DNA of 64,000 nt, from the NCBI GenBank assembly GCA_024036415.1, contig JAMWET010000129.1, positions 124,001 to 188,000 of the forward strand. The letters are read 5' to 3'. Positions 1-11,833 of the stretch are shown piece by piece (position 1 is the stretch's first letter; each line of letters begins with the position of its first letter). A model generated the notes under the pieces. The model was not told the origin of the DNA, did no database searches, and worked only from the letters and a program-made list of their open reading frames with translations. The stretch comes from Prochilodus magdalenae (Eukaryota > Chordata > Actinopteri > Characiformes > Prochilodontidae). The translations under genes and the position numbers were made by a program.

Positions 1-1420
1 AGCTGTGCAAACTACAATCCACGTGAATCCTCTAACCAATTACCAATTGTTTATCTGTTCAGCCTCTATTATTTGCAATTTGTTTTGCACATTGCCATTT
101 GTTCATAACATTATTATGCGTTTAGTTTTGGTGTAGTCCACAGCCATGTGCATCCACCATGATTATCTCCCACGCATGCGTGTATCACATGCCCATGCAC
201 ATGACGTAGTATACCGCAAAAAGTTTGTTGTCAGAAGTGTTTGAGAAAGAAATGCATTTACGCTGCAAAAATGTGGCTCAAATGCATCTTGGACCATGTT
301 TTTTTTGTTTCAACTTGCATTTTAATATTGCTTAGTCTAATTCAGATTATAATCCTGATGTATGAAGTGACCAGCTATAAATAGGGTCGCCTAGGTCTTT
401 TTTTTTTCTTCTTTCTATTATTAGAAACTCCAATGTGTAATTTCAAAAAGTTAACTGAGCCTAGACAATAAATAAATTTAAATTCCAGAAGTAGTTTTGG
501 TCACGTAATGTGTTTATGAAAAGTACAATATTTTGCTTCGAAGCAAACATGGAATTAACAATGCATCATTTTACTGTTTAAGGTGGATGGGTTTAAACCA
601 GAACTCTCATATTATAATTAAATATTGTTATCAAGTATGTGGGCAATTCAAATATCAATTGGTTAAAATCCGGAAAATGCTCACCCACTAGAGGGAAGTA
701 ATGAACGAATGCATTATGTGAGCTGCCAAAGTGTTTTTGCATCCTTAAATGCAAGAAGGAAGATATTACAGTGCAAGAACACTATTCTTACGTATATGTT
801 ATTTGAGAACAAAAGGTAGTTTGTAGTTTGGAGAATGCAAAAGGAGAATGCAGGAGCAAAGCAATGATGTCATGTTTTGTTAAAAGGAAAAGAACAAGTG
901 ATCCATCATCACGGAAGTATGAAACTGCCAGCAAAATGAAAGTGATGCCAGCTCAGGCCCAAGATGATGTGAAAAATGTTACGCTAAAGCAGAACAGCCT
1001 CCATGTTGAGACGTCAAAAAGGTAGGGCAGTGGCCCAGGAAAACGGAAGATATGTAGTCCAGCCTCAAAAATCAAAACTCATCATGTCACATTTAAAATG
1101 TTTTGAGGATTAAAGCAAGTTACAACTAATGTTCAGTTCCTTTTTAAAGAACATGAAGATTTTGACCTCTCAAGAAAGTTTTTTTTGGTTAGTTACTGTT
1201 TTTTTAAATACCAATTTTGTATGTATGTACATTGTAATAAACTATTTATTATTATTATACATTATTATTATTATTATTATACTATTTGTTAGGTATACAA
1301 TACAAAACCCTACTTCTGGAGTAGGAACAGTTCCTTGTGAGTGCACCACTGTGCTACAATGACAGACATATGAGATAGCATGCCACAAGAACAACAACAA
1401 AATTAAAAGCATGGACTTAC
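1..1420. other. AT-rich non-coding flank
   Basis: No exon with convincing splice sites and coding potential was found here. A short ATT/TTA-rich stretch lies near 1240-1280. Open frames here, such as 828-1025 on the + strand, resemble no family I know. If the minus-strand unit to the right is chaserr, this is either its intron or 3' flank, or spacer before chd2. Confidence 0.5.
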
Positions 1421-1472
1421 CAAGGCTTCTTTTCTCAGTACAGTCCTGGTGATGTCCTCACATAGACCTCTT
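1421..1472 (-). ncRNA. Candidate further minus-strand exon
   Basis: A 52-base segment has a very strong acceptor on the minus strand (a T-rich tract, then CTCTCGCATCAG) and a strong donor (AAGCCTTG|GTAAGTCC). One frame is open for 17 codons but is too short to identify. It could be a later exon of the candidate lncRNA, or a 5' untranslated exon belonging to a longer chd2 transcript that continues left of the window. Confidence 0.4.
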
Positions 1473-2410
1473 CTGATGCGAGAGCAAAAAAAAACAAAAA
1501 ACACTGTTAGTTTTAGAACTATATATGCAAACTATATATGGCAAATAAAAACAGAGGTTAGCAGTGCTGCTGTGATTTCCAGAGACATAGTTCAGTATTT
1601 TAAATCAATAAATGGGGTAATACAAGGGAATTTGCGCAGAGGAGCCAACAACTTTACAAGAGAATAAGCTTTAAGAACTTGATTAACTCATCAGATTATA
1701 GGTACGTATATATAGTGACAATTCAGATTCTAACAAAAAATTTTTTTTTTTAAATCGCCCATGTTTGGTGTGCTGAAATGCCACAGAGCTATTCTAACAG
1801 CTAGCTAATTTACTGGGGAAAAAGGTTAATTTAACAACTTGGAAATTGCTGAAAATGTGGTAAAGAGTTCCTCCTAAGAATGACTTCATTATTTTGCAAT
1901 GTATATGCAAATTCAGGGAAACAAGAAAAAATGGAAACCAAGAAAAAAAATAAATAAATAAAAAAATACAACCAAGGCATCACATTAATCTTTGATGCTA
2001 ACTCAACAACTGGACTCGACTGCTCTATTCTTAAACGGTATTACAAACATCAACCAGACTCCATGTTTATAATGCTTATTAGACTTGAAGAGCTGATCCA
2101 GAATCTGTTCCCATAAGACTCAGCAAATGTAAGGAATCTGATCCTACATTTATACTCCTACATTAAGAACTTCTGTGAATACAAATATATCAAAATAGAT
2201 GAAAATAAAATAATAATAATAATAAATGGTTGAGCCCAACAAAACTGTTTAAACAATGAACACTGCAAGGAGGAAACTCAGATTACCATACAGATTATTA
2301 AGTTTCCACAGAATTATTATAATAATTGACATGATCCAAATGTAGTTTTAGAAGTGAAGGGTTTGCGTCCCAAATTGTGACAATTTCCCACTGGGCTAAT
2401 ATTACTTAAC

Positions 2411-2600
2411 ATTTTATAATGCTGTAATACATTTTACACAGACAGCATATAACGCTGTTAGCATGCAGTGGTTGTCCACTCATTTGGATGGAACCTACAA
2501 CACTGCCAAACTTCTGTGAGCTTGTCCATTTTGCTCTCCAGCAGAGAGTGGATCTAAAGTACCAGAATTTTTGTTTTATTGACAAAGGTTCTTTGCCAGG
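2411..2600 (-). ncRNA. chaserr: Candidate chaserr exon 5 (internal or terminal)
   Basis: A clear acceptor (TTTTCAATTTTCAG) precedes about 190 bases that are less AT-rich and more complex than their flanks, with AAAATGGACAAGC in the middle. The lower boundary is unclear. A weak donor GTTAAGTAAT would end the exon at 2411. Alternatively it is the terminal exon and continues lower. The open minus-strand frame 2406-2654 runs through the acceptor and matches no known protein. Confidence 0.45.
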
Positions 2601-4036
2601 CTGAAAATTGAAAATATAAAATGATAAGGACTTAATATATCTGTGCTTATTCAAATAAGCACAATGTTTGATACGATCAATTATTGGCTCAAAGCTAGTA
2701 GGGATGTTACTGTCTTATGAACAGAATGCCATCATGAATATCATTTTTGTATTCTTTACGTAACTAAGCATCCAAAATCATGATGTGAAACCAATACCAC
2801 TATTGAGCAATTATTAACAGTGTACTGCACAGCATTAAACCAGCACTAGTTAATTACAGTTGAATGCATAAGAGAATCTTAAACATAGCCTATCAACTTT
2901 TACATTGTACATAAAAAGATCTTAAAACTTTATTTTTACTTAAAATATCATTAACCAAATGATCATCTGTATGCATTTATTTGGGTCTAAATGACTAGTG
3001 CATCAATACTGTAACTACACAATTACAATAACTCCAATCTGTGTTTATCAGTTTCACAAGTAATGTTTTAAAGGATTCCGTTAAAAGATTTTTAGTTTAA
3101 AAAAAATGAAACCCCTCCATTAATCGTAACAAATGCATAAGTAGAGTACTGTGGGACCAATGCTGCAATACTGATTACATTTTAATTATTTTAAAGAATT
3201 ATTCTCTAACAAAAACACTAACACACAACAACAAACAAACTAAAAATAAAAAATGTTACTCAAAAAGTTATGACAACACATTTAGACAATTTCTAATTGA
3301 AAGCAAGTGTTGCTCTAGTGAGGCATTTATACAAATTGACAAAATGACCTGTTTTTGTTAATATACTAAATACCACGACTGCCTACAATAATTTGTTTGT
3401 TCCTTGGTCTTCATGTGGTTTCGAAGGGTATGCCAAAATCATCTAGTATTGGATCAACTGATCCAAAGACACGTGCTATTCCTGTGATAGTGCAGACTCT
3501 GCCAATTTTTTAAAAATTATTAATATTTGTGTGTTTTATGTTCCACAAGATAGCCTGATGAATGTGCTAAGCTGATCGAATTCATCAGTCAGATATATTT
3601 TCGTAGCTGAGGGTTAAGTTTACTAAAATTTGCAAAATTTTCTACAAACTATTACGTTGTACATAATTTTACTATATGACATCAAGTACAGTGGTATTTC
3701 ATTGGTTGCACTGGCTCCAGTTCTGTGCTGTCCACATGAAGCTTTGAGAAAAACACATTTGTTTCACAAATTTGTTACTATGTAAATCTGTTGCTTGCTG
3801 TAGACGACAACACATTTTATGCTTATAGCTTATGATCTTAAATACTAACAGATCATAAAAAAGCCTGTGTCAATTCCATAGCATTGTTTGCATCAATCAT
3901 CTGTATTTATCCTTGGACAAGATTTTTTCCAAATGAGAGAGCAATGTAACGCATTTATTAACGGTAAATTATCTTCCATGTCACTTATTTTTATGCACTG
4001 GTGCTACTTTATCAGTAAGATTTGGGCAGTTCTTAC

Positions 4037-4118
4037 CTACTAAAAAGCCATACAAATAATCCCTAGCTGTCTGAAATATTTCAGAAGGTTTGATGGCACA
4101 TGAATTCCCTCGCATTTT
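4037..4118 (-). ncRNA. chaserr: Candidate chaserr exon 4
   Basis: An 82-base segment has a strong donor (TTAGTAG|GTAAGAACTG) and a moderate acceptor (GAGCTGTAG) on the minus strand. It contains stop codons in the frame carried from the previous exon. The acceptor is the weaker evidence, so this exon is less sure than the two upstream. Confidence 0.4.
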
Positions 4119-4955
4119 CTACAGCTCAATTGAGAAAACATATTGACGTGCAACTTCAAAGATTTAACTAGGTAAAATGGCATTTAGGAAATGACAACGC
4201 ATTCAATTGAAACAGTTAGGCATCTTGGTTAGGATAAACAGACTGTCCAAAGCATTCAACGTGACATTTATTTCAAGATGTCCTGTGGCGAAGTTGCAAT
4301 TTCCCATCTTCCCATGTAAAATTAAAAGCACTATTCGCTTTGCGAAAGATTCTAAACCGATGTCCTGCAGTCAATAAATGCATTTAAACACGATAAAACA
4401 TTGAACTTTCATTGTAATTAGCTAAATATTTAGCTTTATACCTCTTTTGTAAAAGTACACACTAATATTTCATGAAACAGAACAATTCACTGTTAACACT
4501 GCACTGTTACAGACATTAGAACTTGTTTGTAAAAGCATTTAGCATCAAAGGTCAAATATCTAGTTTGCTTTGAGGTGGCTTCCATCTATTTTGGGTGCTA
4601 AAAATGACAGCTACCGGCTAGCTTGCATGTTACCAAAACTTTATTGGCAAATTCAAGTTTGTCCACTGTTCAGTGATCAACTACGTTTGGCAAAAAAACC
4701 CAAAAAGACCTTGCTTATGCTCACAATATAGATCATTATTTCAATACTGCTGGACGGGAAGTGATAGCCATCACCATTTTTGACACTATTGAAGTTTGTG
4801 TCGATTCTTCTTTACTAGCAATGTTTGTTCAAAATTTAAATTAACTTTAACCATCCAAACGAAAACATTCATTTGAAAGAAATCATGCTTGTGGAATTGA
4901 CAAGACCTTAGGTTTTCATCGAAAACGTTTATTTGTTCCTAAGTACAATACTTAC

Positions 4956-5013
4956 AGGCATCTTTCCCTTGCTTCTCTTCATCCATCCTTGCAATAACGT
5001 ACACTAGTGGTCC
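4956..5013 (-). ncRNA. chaserr: Candidate chaserr exon 3
   Basis: A 58-base segment lies between the acceptor TTTTATCTTTAAG and the donor GATGCCT|GTAAGTATT on the minus strand. It carries AAGGATGGATGAAG, with two overlapping ATG cores. The ATG would encode only about ten residues before a stop in the following exon, so it is at most a micro-ORF. Confidence 0.55.
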
Positions 5014-5120
5014 CTTAAAGATAAAAGCGAGTTTTGAGTACGGCTCAAAATACATATTAAATATTTGCAGGTTTACAGCATACCCTAGTGGTTATTAAAA
5101 TCACAGAACTAACAACTTAC

Positions 5121-5179
5121 GTTGTCAACATATAGAGACGGTTATCCTCCCATCACGTTTTCTCCAGATGTTTCAATCC
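5121..5179 (-). ncRNA. chaserr: Candidate chaserr exon 2
   Basis: A 59-base segment lies between the acceptor TTTTTCTGTACAG and the donor GACAAC|GTAAGTT on the minus strand. It contains GTGATGGGAGG and an in-frame TAA relative to the next exon, so it does not extend a coding frame. Splice-site quality is good at both ends. Confidence 0.55.
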
Positions 5180-6279
5180 CTGTACAGAAAAATTTTACAT
5201 AATTAGTTTACAACATTCACAGCTACTCAAGTGTTTTATAGATGGAATACTGTATTAGACATAAATGATATAGAGCCAAACGTTCTTAGCAAAGTTATGG
5301 CCTGACCATTATACATGTTAAGAAAATGTGTTTTAGCTTTATATCAACGTAAAATAAATTTGTGCAAGTTCAAAAACAACACTAAATTTAAATATTGTAA
5401 TGTGCAATGTCAACTACTCCAAGCATACAAAATGCTGAAAAAATAATCGTTTTTTTTTCCTATTTATATTTGAATGTGTTTGTATAATATTGTTAACGCA
5501 ATGACAAATAATACAGTTTCCAAGTACCATCTTTAGGCTCAGATCTCTTGAGAATGCTATCCACAGAATTTTGAAATGTAAATACATTAATAAAGAAGCT
5601 AATGATCAACACATTCCTTTATTTACATTAAGGCTTTTCAAATACTAAGTATGCTGATTCCTGTTAGGACATTGGAAAACACCTTTAGTTGAACTTGAGG
5701 GTGCAATACAGGTACATTTCCTTTTATTTTTAATTATTTTTGTAACTCCTAACAATCTGAACTTCTCAAAACCAACTGAAAATGCACTTTACACACAATC
5801 AGTATCAAAATAAAGACAAGTAAAGTCAAAACAATTGATATATCTGTATTAATTGAAGAATAAAGGTACTTTTCTGCACCACAAAGGGTTAAAAGCCAAC
5901 ACCCTATTATTTAACATCGAAGAACACTGTATAAATGTTAAAAACCAAAACAAATGTAAGTAGTCATACACTCAGTACATTCTCAACTTGAAAGGAAAAC
6001 ATCAAAAAAGTAGAAACATTTAATAAATGGTCAATTTTATACATGTAACAATGAACAAAAAGAACAAATAATAGCAAAAAATACAATCTGGTTCGAAATC
6101 ATACATTGAATTTACAGAATGACAGTCTTCGACATATTTCGTGGAAAAATAAAGGACATCAAGTAAAAACAAAAAGAAAATAACAGATTAACACAAAATA
6201 AATAAATAAAAAACAACGGAAAGGATTTCCTCTCAAAATAAACTTAAAACAAGAAAATATCGCTCCAAACATTTACACT

Positions 6280-7000
6280 GAAGATGGCGAACATCAGTTT
6301 GTATTTTTAACGTCGAGTTTTTATATTTCTACCTCGTTTTTTCGGTATTCGGTTCTGACAAGGACGTTTGTCCTTTCAAGGACAAAGCACAATTTAAAAT
6401 GCGTAGTCGGTCAAAAATCTGCCTTCCTTTCGTTCTTCGACTCTTCTGACACGCTCATCCTCTCCTAAAATCAAAACCACAATGTTCTCGAAAACCTCAC
6501 GGCAGAATCGAGTCGAAATGGTTCAGCTTTATCGAGTAAACCTCGTCTTCAGCGCTTGGCTCCGGCCCCAACATGGCCATTTTCACAACACCCTTTCAAC
6601 CGTCTCCGTCTTCCTCCATATTGGAAGTTCATACTAAACGCGCCTGTTCGCAGTCTAACGGCTCCGTCCGCAAGAAAATCTTACCAAGATCTGAGAGAAG
6701 AGTTCAGCCTTTTCGTCTGAAGGCGAGAACATCGTGGTTTTTCGACGAATTTTGGATTTCTTCTGAGAGCACTGTCTCCTCGGTGCTGTGTCCGCTCATC
6801 GTCACCACCGTTGCTGCTGCTTCGTCTCTCGGCTGTGTGTGCTCGTCTCTCCGCTGAGCGCTGAGAAGAGAGGAGAGGTGGGCTGCCCCCGCTCTCTGGC
6901 GTAATCACGCACAACTTCCTCCAGCTCGAGCATTCTGGGTAGAAGAAGCATAGCGTCCATTTTGGCACTCTTTTACAGACACAATGTCAGCCAGTAAAAC
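6280..7000 (-). promoter_or_regulatory. CpG-rich promoter island of the minus-strand unit
   Basis: This stretch is much richer in C+G and CpG than the AT-rich DNA on either side, as expected of a vertebrate housekeeping-type promoter. The strong minus-strand donor at 6685 lies inside it. No TATA box stands out. Transcription in both directions cannot be excluded. Confidence 0.55.
6685..6975 (-). ncRNA. chaserr: Candidate chaserr exon 1
   Basis: This GC-rich segment ends in a strong donor on the minus strand (CAGATCTTG|GTAAGA, boundary at 6685). The 5' end is not visible and the upper limit is only a guess near the AAAATGGAC word at about 6957-6965. A 95-codon open frame crosses it on the minus strand but stops just past the donor and resembles nothing I recognise, so I treat the segment as non-coding. 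Confidence 0.5.
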
Positions 7001-7161
7001 ATGTAGTGACCTGAATGAGAATTTAACAGCTGGTGAAAAAAAGCAAGACTGCAGGACCAGTTTCAGTTTGATTCTCTTTATGCCACACTCACCACTTAGA
7101 TGTCATGGGCCTATAAAGCTCACAGTTGCAGATAAACTCCAAAAGGTTAGCAGCAAATTAA

Positions 7162-7162
7162 A

Positions 7163-7199
<37 letters not shown>

Positions 7200-7215
7200 G
7201 TTATTATTGTTATTA
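7162..7215. repeat. (ATT)n microsatellite
   Basis: Trinucleotide ATT repeats with a few GTT interruptions at the right end. Open frames across it are low-complexity artefacts. Confidence 0.95.
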
Positions 7216-10019
7216 TGTACAATGCCTTTTTTACAGTAACCCCACAAAACAACTTGCATGTGTAAAGCAGTACAAGATTCAGTTTCACTTTAAACCTCAA
7301 AACACAAAAAAGTTTTTACCACAAGTCACTATGGTTAAAGGGGAATGCCACCGATGCTTAAAATGTTCTGCATGATTCAGTAAGTTAGATATAAACAGCA
7401 TTCATTTTATACTGAATACGTTAATTTTACTTGGTTACCGACTCATTTTTCCTTCCAGTGGCAGGGAACCAGGGTCTTGACATCTACAACACAAATAAGC
7501 TTTGTTGTATAAAATGAGCTTTTGTATAATGCTGATAATGGGATAAAAAGTTGTTTCCTTACTGCCAACATGTGTACCCTTCTGCCATAATTGTATGTAC
7601 AATGTAACATTACGCTGTAACCTTATCACAAAGCACCATGACACAGGCATCAGTTAGCATATTTGTATTATCATTTTCTGTGAGGGAGCTTTTAGAAGTT
7701 CCTCAGGCCTCTGGTTCCTATCACCACCACTGATAACAATTCGGCTGTTGATTTGGCTGCAACAGACCATATATCACATCAAACCACCCTGAATAACTTT
7801 GGTAACACCTTTTGTTAATTATGGTAAAATTTCGGGCAAATTTCAAAACATTTTATCTTCTAAATGAATTTTCTAGACAATTTAATGACCTAGATGACTA
7901 AAATACAAAACAGAGAAATGTTACTCACATGCAAAGGGTAGTGGAGGTTTCATAACCTTTCAGGGAATTAGGCCTATTGAAGAACAGGAAAAACAAAAAC
8001 AAAGGAGCAGTGGATCAGATGGTTGGGGCTCAGTCTCAGGCACCAAAGATTTGCAGATTGATTTTCTGAGGTTAAAAAGATTAATATACTGTAGAGCTGC
8101 AGGTTTCAGTGCTCATGTTCATGACATAACAATCATTTGGTCAAGCGCTCTGCTACTCTTGTCTGTCCTTACTCATGAATGACAACTGCCCCACGATTTT
8201 AGACTCAGATGTTCATATAAATTTGGTAACAAGAACATTTTGTCCTGAATGGCCATATTTGGTATAGAGTGCTACAACTCTACCCTAAACCACATTACAA
8301 AATTAGACCTGCATGCTAATCTGTAAATGTATATTTTCTGGGCACATTACTGAAAGTACAACAAATAAACCAACAACAGATAAAACTGTGTTGTAAAGAA
8401 AAAGACTAACTATCAACTTTCTGTTTTGGTGGATCTGTTTTGCAGACACTGCTGCATTTACTGAGTTTTGCTTATATATGACTCATTATGCTAAATACCC
8501 ACTTGCATATTGTGTGCAATGTAGTGCTTTAATTGTTGCATTGTTATTTATGCTGCCAAAAAAAAAAAAAGGTTTCAGGTATCAATGCACTGAAGCATTA
8601 CGATCATTTGCTACATCACAGCCCCCAGTCAAACTGATGATACAAATGTTACTATGTTAGAAACAATATTTTGAGTTTGCATTAAATGATTTAAGGCTTG
8701 TCTATTAAGATATTTATTAAGTCTTTTAAATTGCGTTGGTTTAACCTAACCAGTACATTTTAAAGGATCAGGGCGACTGAATTTTTACCCAAGCTTATCA
8801 TCATTTTAAAATACCAAGAGCATGATGCAGTGTCAGTCTTACTACAGGCAGGCAGACCAATTGACAGAGTCAAACAGACATATAGTTTAGGCATGATGGG
8901 ATGTCTTACTACAGACAGCAGACAGGCCGATAGTTAAGGACATTTGGTCAATGTTGAATCCATGTCTGGATTTTGTGCTATGGGAGAAGCACTGCACATG
9001 AGTGATCTTTGTATATAAACAGGTATGAGAACACACCAAAAAAAGCCAGAGCGCATACCACAGGCGGTATCTTAGCAACGGTAACTGGATCAATCATTTG
9101 ATCCCTCCCCCTCTTTTCTAAATTCCTGCCACGTAGGCAAGTCAGACAGGAATATGTCCTCTGCTCATAACTGAGGCACTGCTGGCAATCTGAACAGCTC
9201 CAACACAGACACACTTGTTTAGAAGACTGAATTTAAATTGAAAAAGGCCACATTGTTCAGAACCTTACACTGCAAGTAAGTGTGCAAGATGACTCTGACA
9301 GCAGTGATTTCACAGAGGTGGGTATATATGGCATTGCTGAGGCTCTACCTAATCTCTCCATTAAAATATAAGTATCTCCTTGTACATAAGAGAGAGAAAT
9401 AACCAGAGAAATCATAGGTTTCTAATAGCACAATGAAGGTTGGAAGGTCTTATTGTGAAAGCATGGTCAGTGTGCGTGTAATGGTTTAATTTCATTAGCA
9501 TACAGAGTTCCTGTTAGGCCTGTTTGACGAGTTAGCACAAATAAGGCTTCTCCAGAAAACCTGCCAAAAGTTCCATTGAAAGCAATCAAAACAGCACACA
9601 GAAGACAGAACTTCGACTCTTAAAGAGTTTGATAAAAAGCAGTCTTATGTGTTGGGACAGCAACTGTACAGGGCTATAGTACAATCAAAATAGGTTTGTA
9701 TATTCCTGCTGTTTATTCTGTATTAGAAAGTACAGCCAAAGTGGCATTAATATCTGTGGTTGCCCATCCAAGTCAATCCTGGGGAAGGTTGTAAAATTGC
9801 CAAAAACCACACAGCCAAGATAAGAGCATTCAGACATTAAGCGCATAAATAGGACAACCATCTCTGCAGCATCTACCAATCTAAGCCAACCTAAGAGAGG
9901 TAGATAGCCAAGACAAATCTGGAATAGCTTTGGAGTAAATCTCTGAATGTCTAAGTGGTCCTGCCAAATGTCTCTGATGGTACCTAACCCTTCCAAGTCT
10001 AACAGAAAGTTTATAAGAA
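7216..10019. other. Intergenic, no gene recognised
   Basis: I see no exon of a known gene and no long recognisable repeat. One short dispersed word (7715-7732) is shared with sites near 16.2, 41.9 and 42.1 kb. The 146-codon minus-strand open frame at 9685-10125 resembles no family and lies partly on a suspected transposon relic. Confidence 0.5.
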
Positions 10020-10130
10020 AAAATAGGGGAAATGAATTGCACACATCCAGATGTGCAAAGCTAGTTGGGGCATGCCTAAAAAGGGCTCTGTACAGAAGCG
10101 TTTCTGGAGCGACTTCTACAGGCACTGCGA
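10020..10130 (+). mobile_element. Possible Tc1/mariner transposase 3' fragment
   Basis: The segment containing AGATGTGCAAAGCTAGT followed by an A-rich GGGC/CTC block resembles the C-terminal coding part of fish Tc1-like transposases, where 'RCAKLV' precedes the last residues; here the + frame reads RCAKLVGACLKRAL. It is short and degraded, and no terminal repeats were found. Confidence 0.4.
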
Positions 10131-11131
10131 AGATCTTTATTCACGCTTAATAAATTATAGTAATACACTTACAAATCTAAAACATGATTTCACTATTTGA
10201 CTATGGGGATTAGTGTGTAGATCAATGGTAAAAAATAGTCTTGCCTACACTGAATTACAGAAGCTGTAGAATCCCACTGTGAACAGGTGCTGCGAACAAG
10301 AATCGGACACTATAACACACCTTCATTCCATGAAGACATGGCATGTTTCCTAGTGAGACAAAGAATTAGCGACGGTTTCTGAGCTGGCTTTTATAGGTAG
10401 GGTGGTGGGAGAAAGAAGTGAAGCATGATATTAGCGGTTAATATGTTTCCTTGCCAACACAATGCATTTTAAAGGTGAAAGCAGTTGTGCTTCATTGGTT
10501 TGAAACAGTCTGGTATTCCTTCTTTCCAAAACTACAAATGAAGTGGTGAAAAAGGCATCCTCAGTTTGTGGGAGCCCGGAATTTCATTCCTGGGTTGCTT
10601 GATCCATGGTAACACTGGGGAGTCCTCTCCCTAAATGACCTCTGGAATAAAGATCACCTCAAATGCTTTCATGAACAAGAATTCAGAATCCCACATCAGT
10701 TTTACCAACACCATCTTCTGGAACTATAGTTGGATGCTGCAGCCTCATTACCCAACATTTAACTAACAATTTACTGAACATGTAAATCCACCAAATATTA
10801 ACTCCCCTGAAACTGCACAGTCTGCAGTTGGAAGTCTACTACAATGATAAAACAGCTGGTTTTAAACAGGGTTGTCCTTTTTTTTCTTCATCATTTTTTG
10901 TGCTGATTGTCATTACACAGTGTAGTGAGGCGTTCAGTATGCTGTGGTTAACACAAACAAAGTTAAGGACAAAGTTTCTACATAACACAATATGTATGAG
11001 GGCAAAATGGGTAAAGCCTTTGCTTCTGGCTATGAAGCATGGCATTTACTCTAACCGAGCAGACAGCACCATCATGTGGTGAAACAACCTCATTATAACC
11101 TGCCCATCACAGGAGAAAGTCATGTGTTTGT

Positions 11132-11833
11132 TTTATGGCCATAAGTATGTGGACATCAGTCACCCACTAGTGTTGAGTGAGGCCTGGCTCACACTTTTTT
11201 AAATTACAGTTCATCCCAACAGGGATGGATGAGGTTAAGGTAAGGGCTCTATGCAGGCCAGTCCAGCTCCTCCAGACTAAAGCCAGCAAACTTCACCTTC
11301 ACCTTGTGCATGAGGGCATTGTCACACTGACATAGTAAATGGCCTTTGCTTTCAAGTGAGTGATAAACCCATGAAAAACCACCCCGACTATTATTCTCCC
11401 TCTGCCAAATTTCTCTTGAGCACAATGCTTTCCCTTAGGCAACATTCTCCTTGCTCCTCCCAAACCCAGATTTGTCAGATGGTGAAGCTTGATTCAACCC
11501 TCCAGACGCTACTCCGGTCCAGTAGGGCCCTTTACCATACTCTGGTTGACACTTGGCAAAGTGGCAAACCAGAAACCGAATCCATGAAGATCCCAACAAA
11601 CCTTTTTATGTATTTGTATGGAGTTTGCTTTTATACAGTTCAGAATGTGGTAGTAAGTGGTGTGACCAAGAACTTTTGATTTTTTGGATGATTTTAGATT
11701 AAGATCTTTTCTTCTACTGCCCATGTTTGTCTATGTAGATTGCCTGGCTATTTGCTTGATTGTATGCATCTGTGCTAAAATAACTAAATCCACATATTAG
11801 AAGTGATGTCCATATATCGTTGGCTGTGTAGTG
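11132..11833 (-). mobile_element. Degenerate Tc1/mariner-type element
   Basis: The left end contains GGCCATAAGTATGTGGACAT, and the right end carries an imperfect inverted copy (GATGTCCATATATCGTTGGC). The motif is characteristic of the termini of a common fish Tc1 family. Internal DNA resembles the reverse complement of a Tc1 transposase gene: about 11210-11330 matches the 'CAGGCC...GGGCATTGTCA' region and about 11470-11580 an upstream coding region. No open transposase frame survives. The copy is internally deleted and inactive. Confidence 0.65.

Larger units (their letters stand above)
1421..6975 (-). ncRNA. chaserr: Minus-strand spliced non-coding transcription unit, candidate chaserr lncRNA
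   Basis: A series of short segments on the minus strand is bounded by good acceptors and donors and starts from a CpG-rich region at 6.3-7.0 kb. Candidate exons are 6685-6975, 5121-5179, 4956-5013, 4037-4118, 2411-2600 and 1421-1472. No sustained frame runs through them: exon 2 carries an in-frame TAA, and the ATG frame of exon 3 stops at the next junction. In mammals the lncRNA CHASERR lies between FAM174B and CHD2, on the CHD2 strand, and represses CHD2 in cis. This unit has the same position and orientation relative to fam174b. Several exons contain ATGG-core words (AAGGATGGATG in exon 3, AAAATGGAC in the 2411-2600 segment), which fits my recollection of conserved CHASERR motifs. The alternative is a 5' untranslated part of chd2. 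Exons were chosen by eye, so the chain is uncertain, most of all its 3' end. Confidence 0.5.

Noticed and set aside
4956..5013. A micro-peptide from the ATG in candidate exon 3
   Set aside because: The frame is only about ten codons before a stop at the next junction, with no sign of a conserved peptide.
6573..6857. 94-codon + strand frame in the 6.3-7.0 kb island
   Set aside because: No homology that I recognise; GC-rich promoter DNA often has long chance frames, and the splice signals are on the opposite strand.
1..6900. chd2 coding exons
   Set aside because: I looked for the Ser/Glu-rich N-terminal coding sequence of CHD2 on the minus strand and did not find it; chd2 should start further left.
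9685..10125. 146-codon minus-strand open frame
   Set aside because: No family resemblance, no splice or promoter context, and its right part overlaps a probable Tc1 fragment on the other strand.
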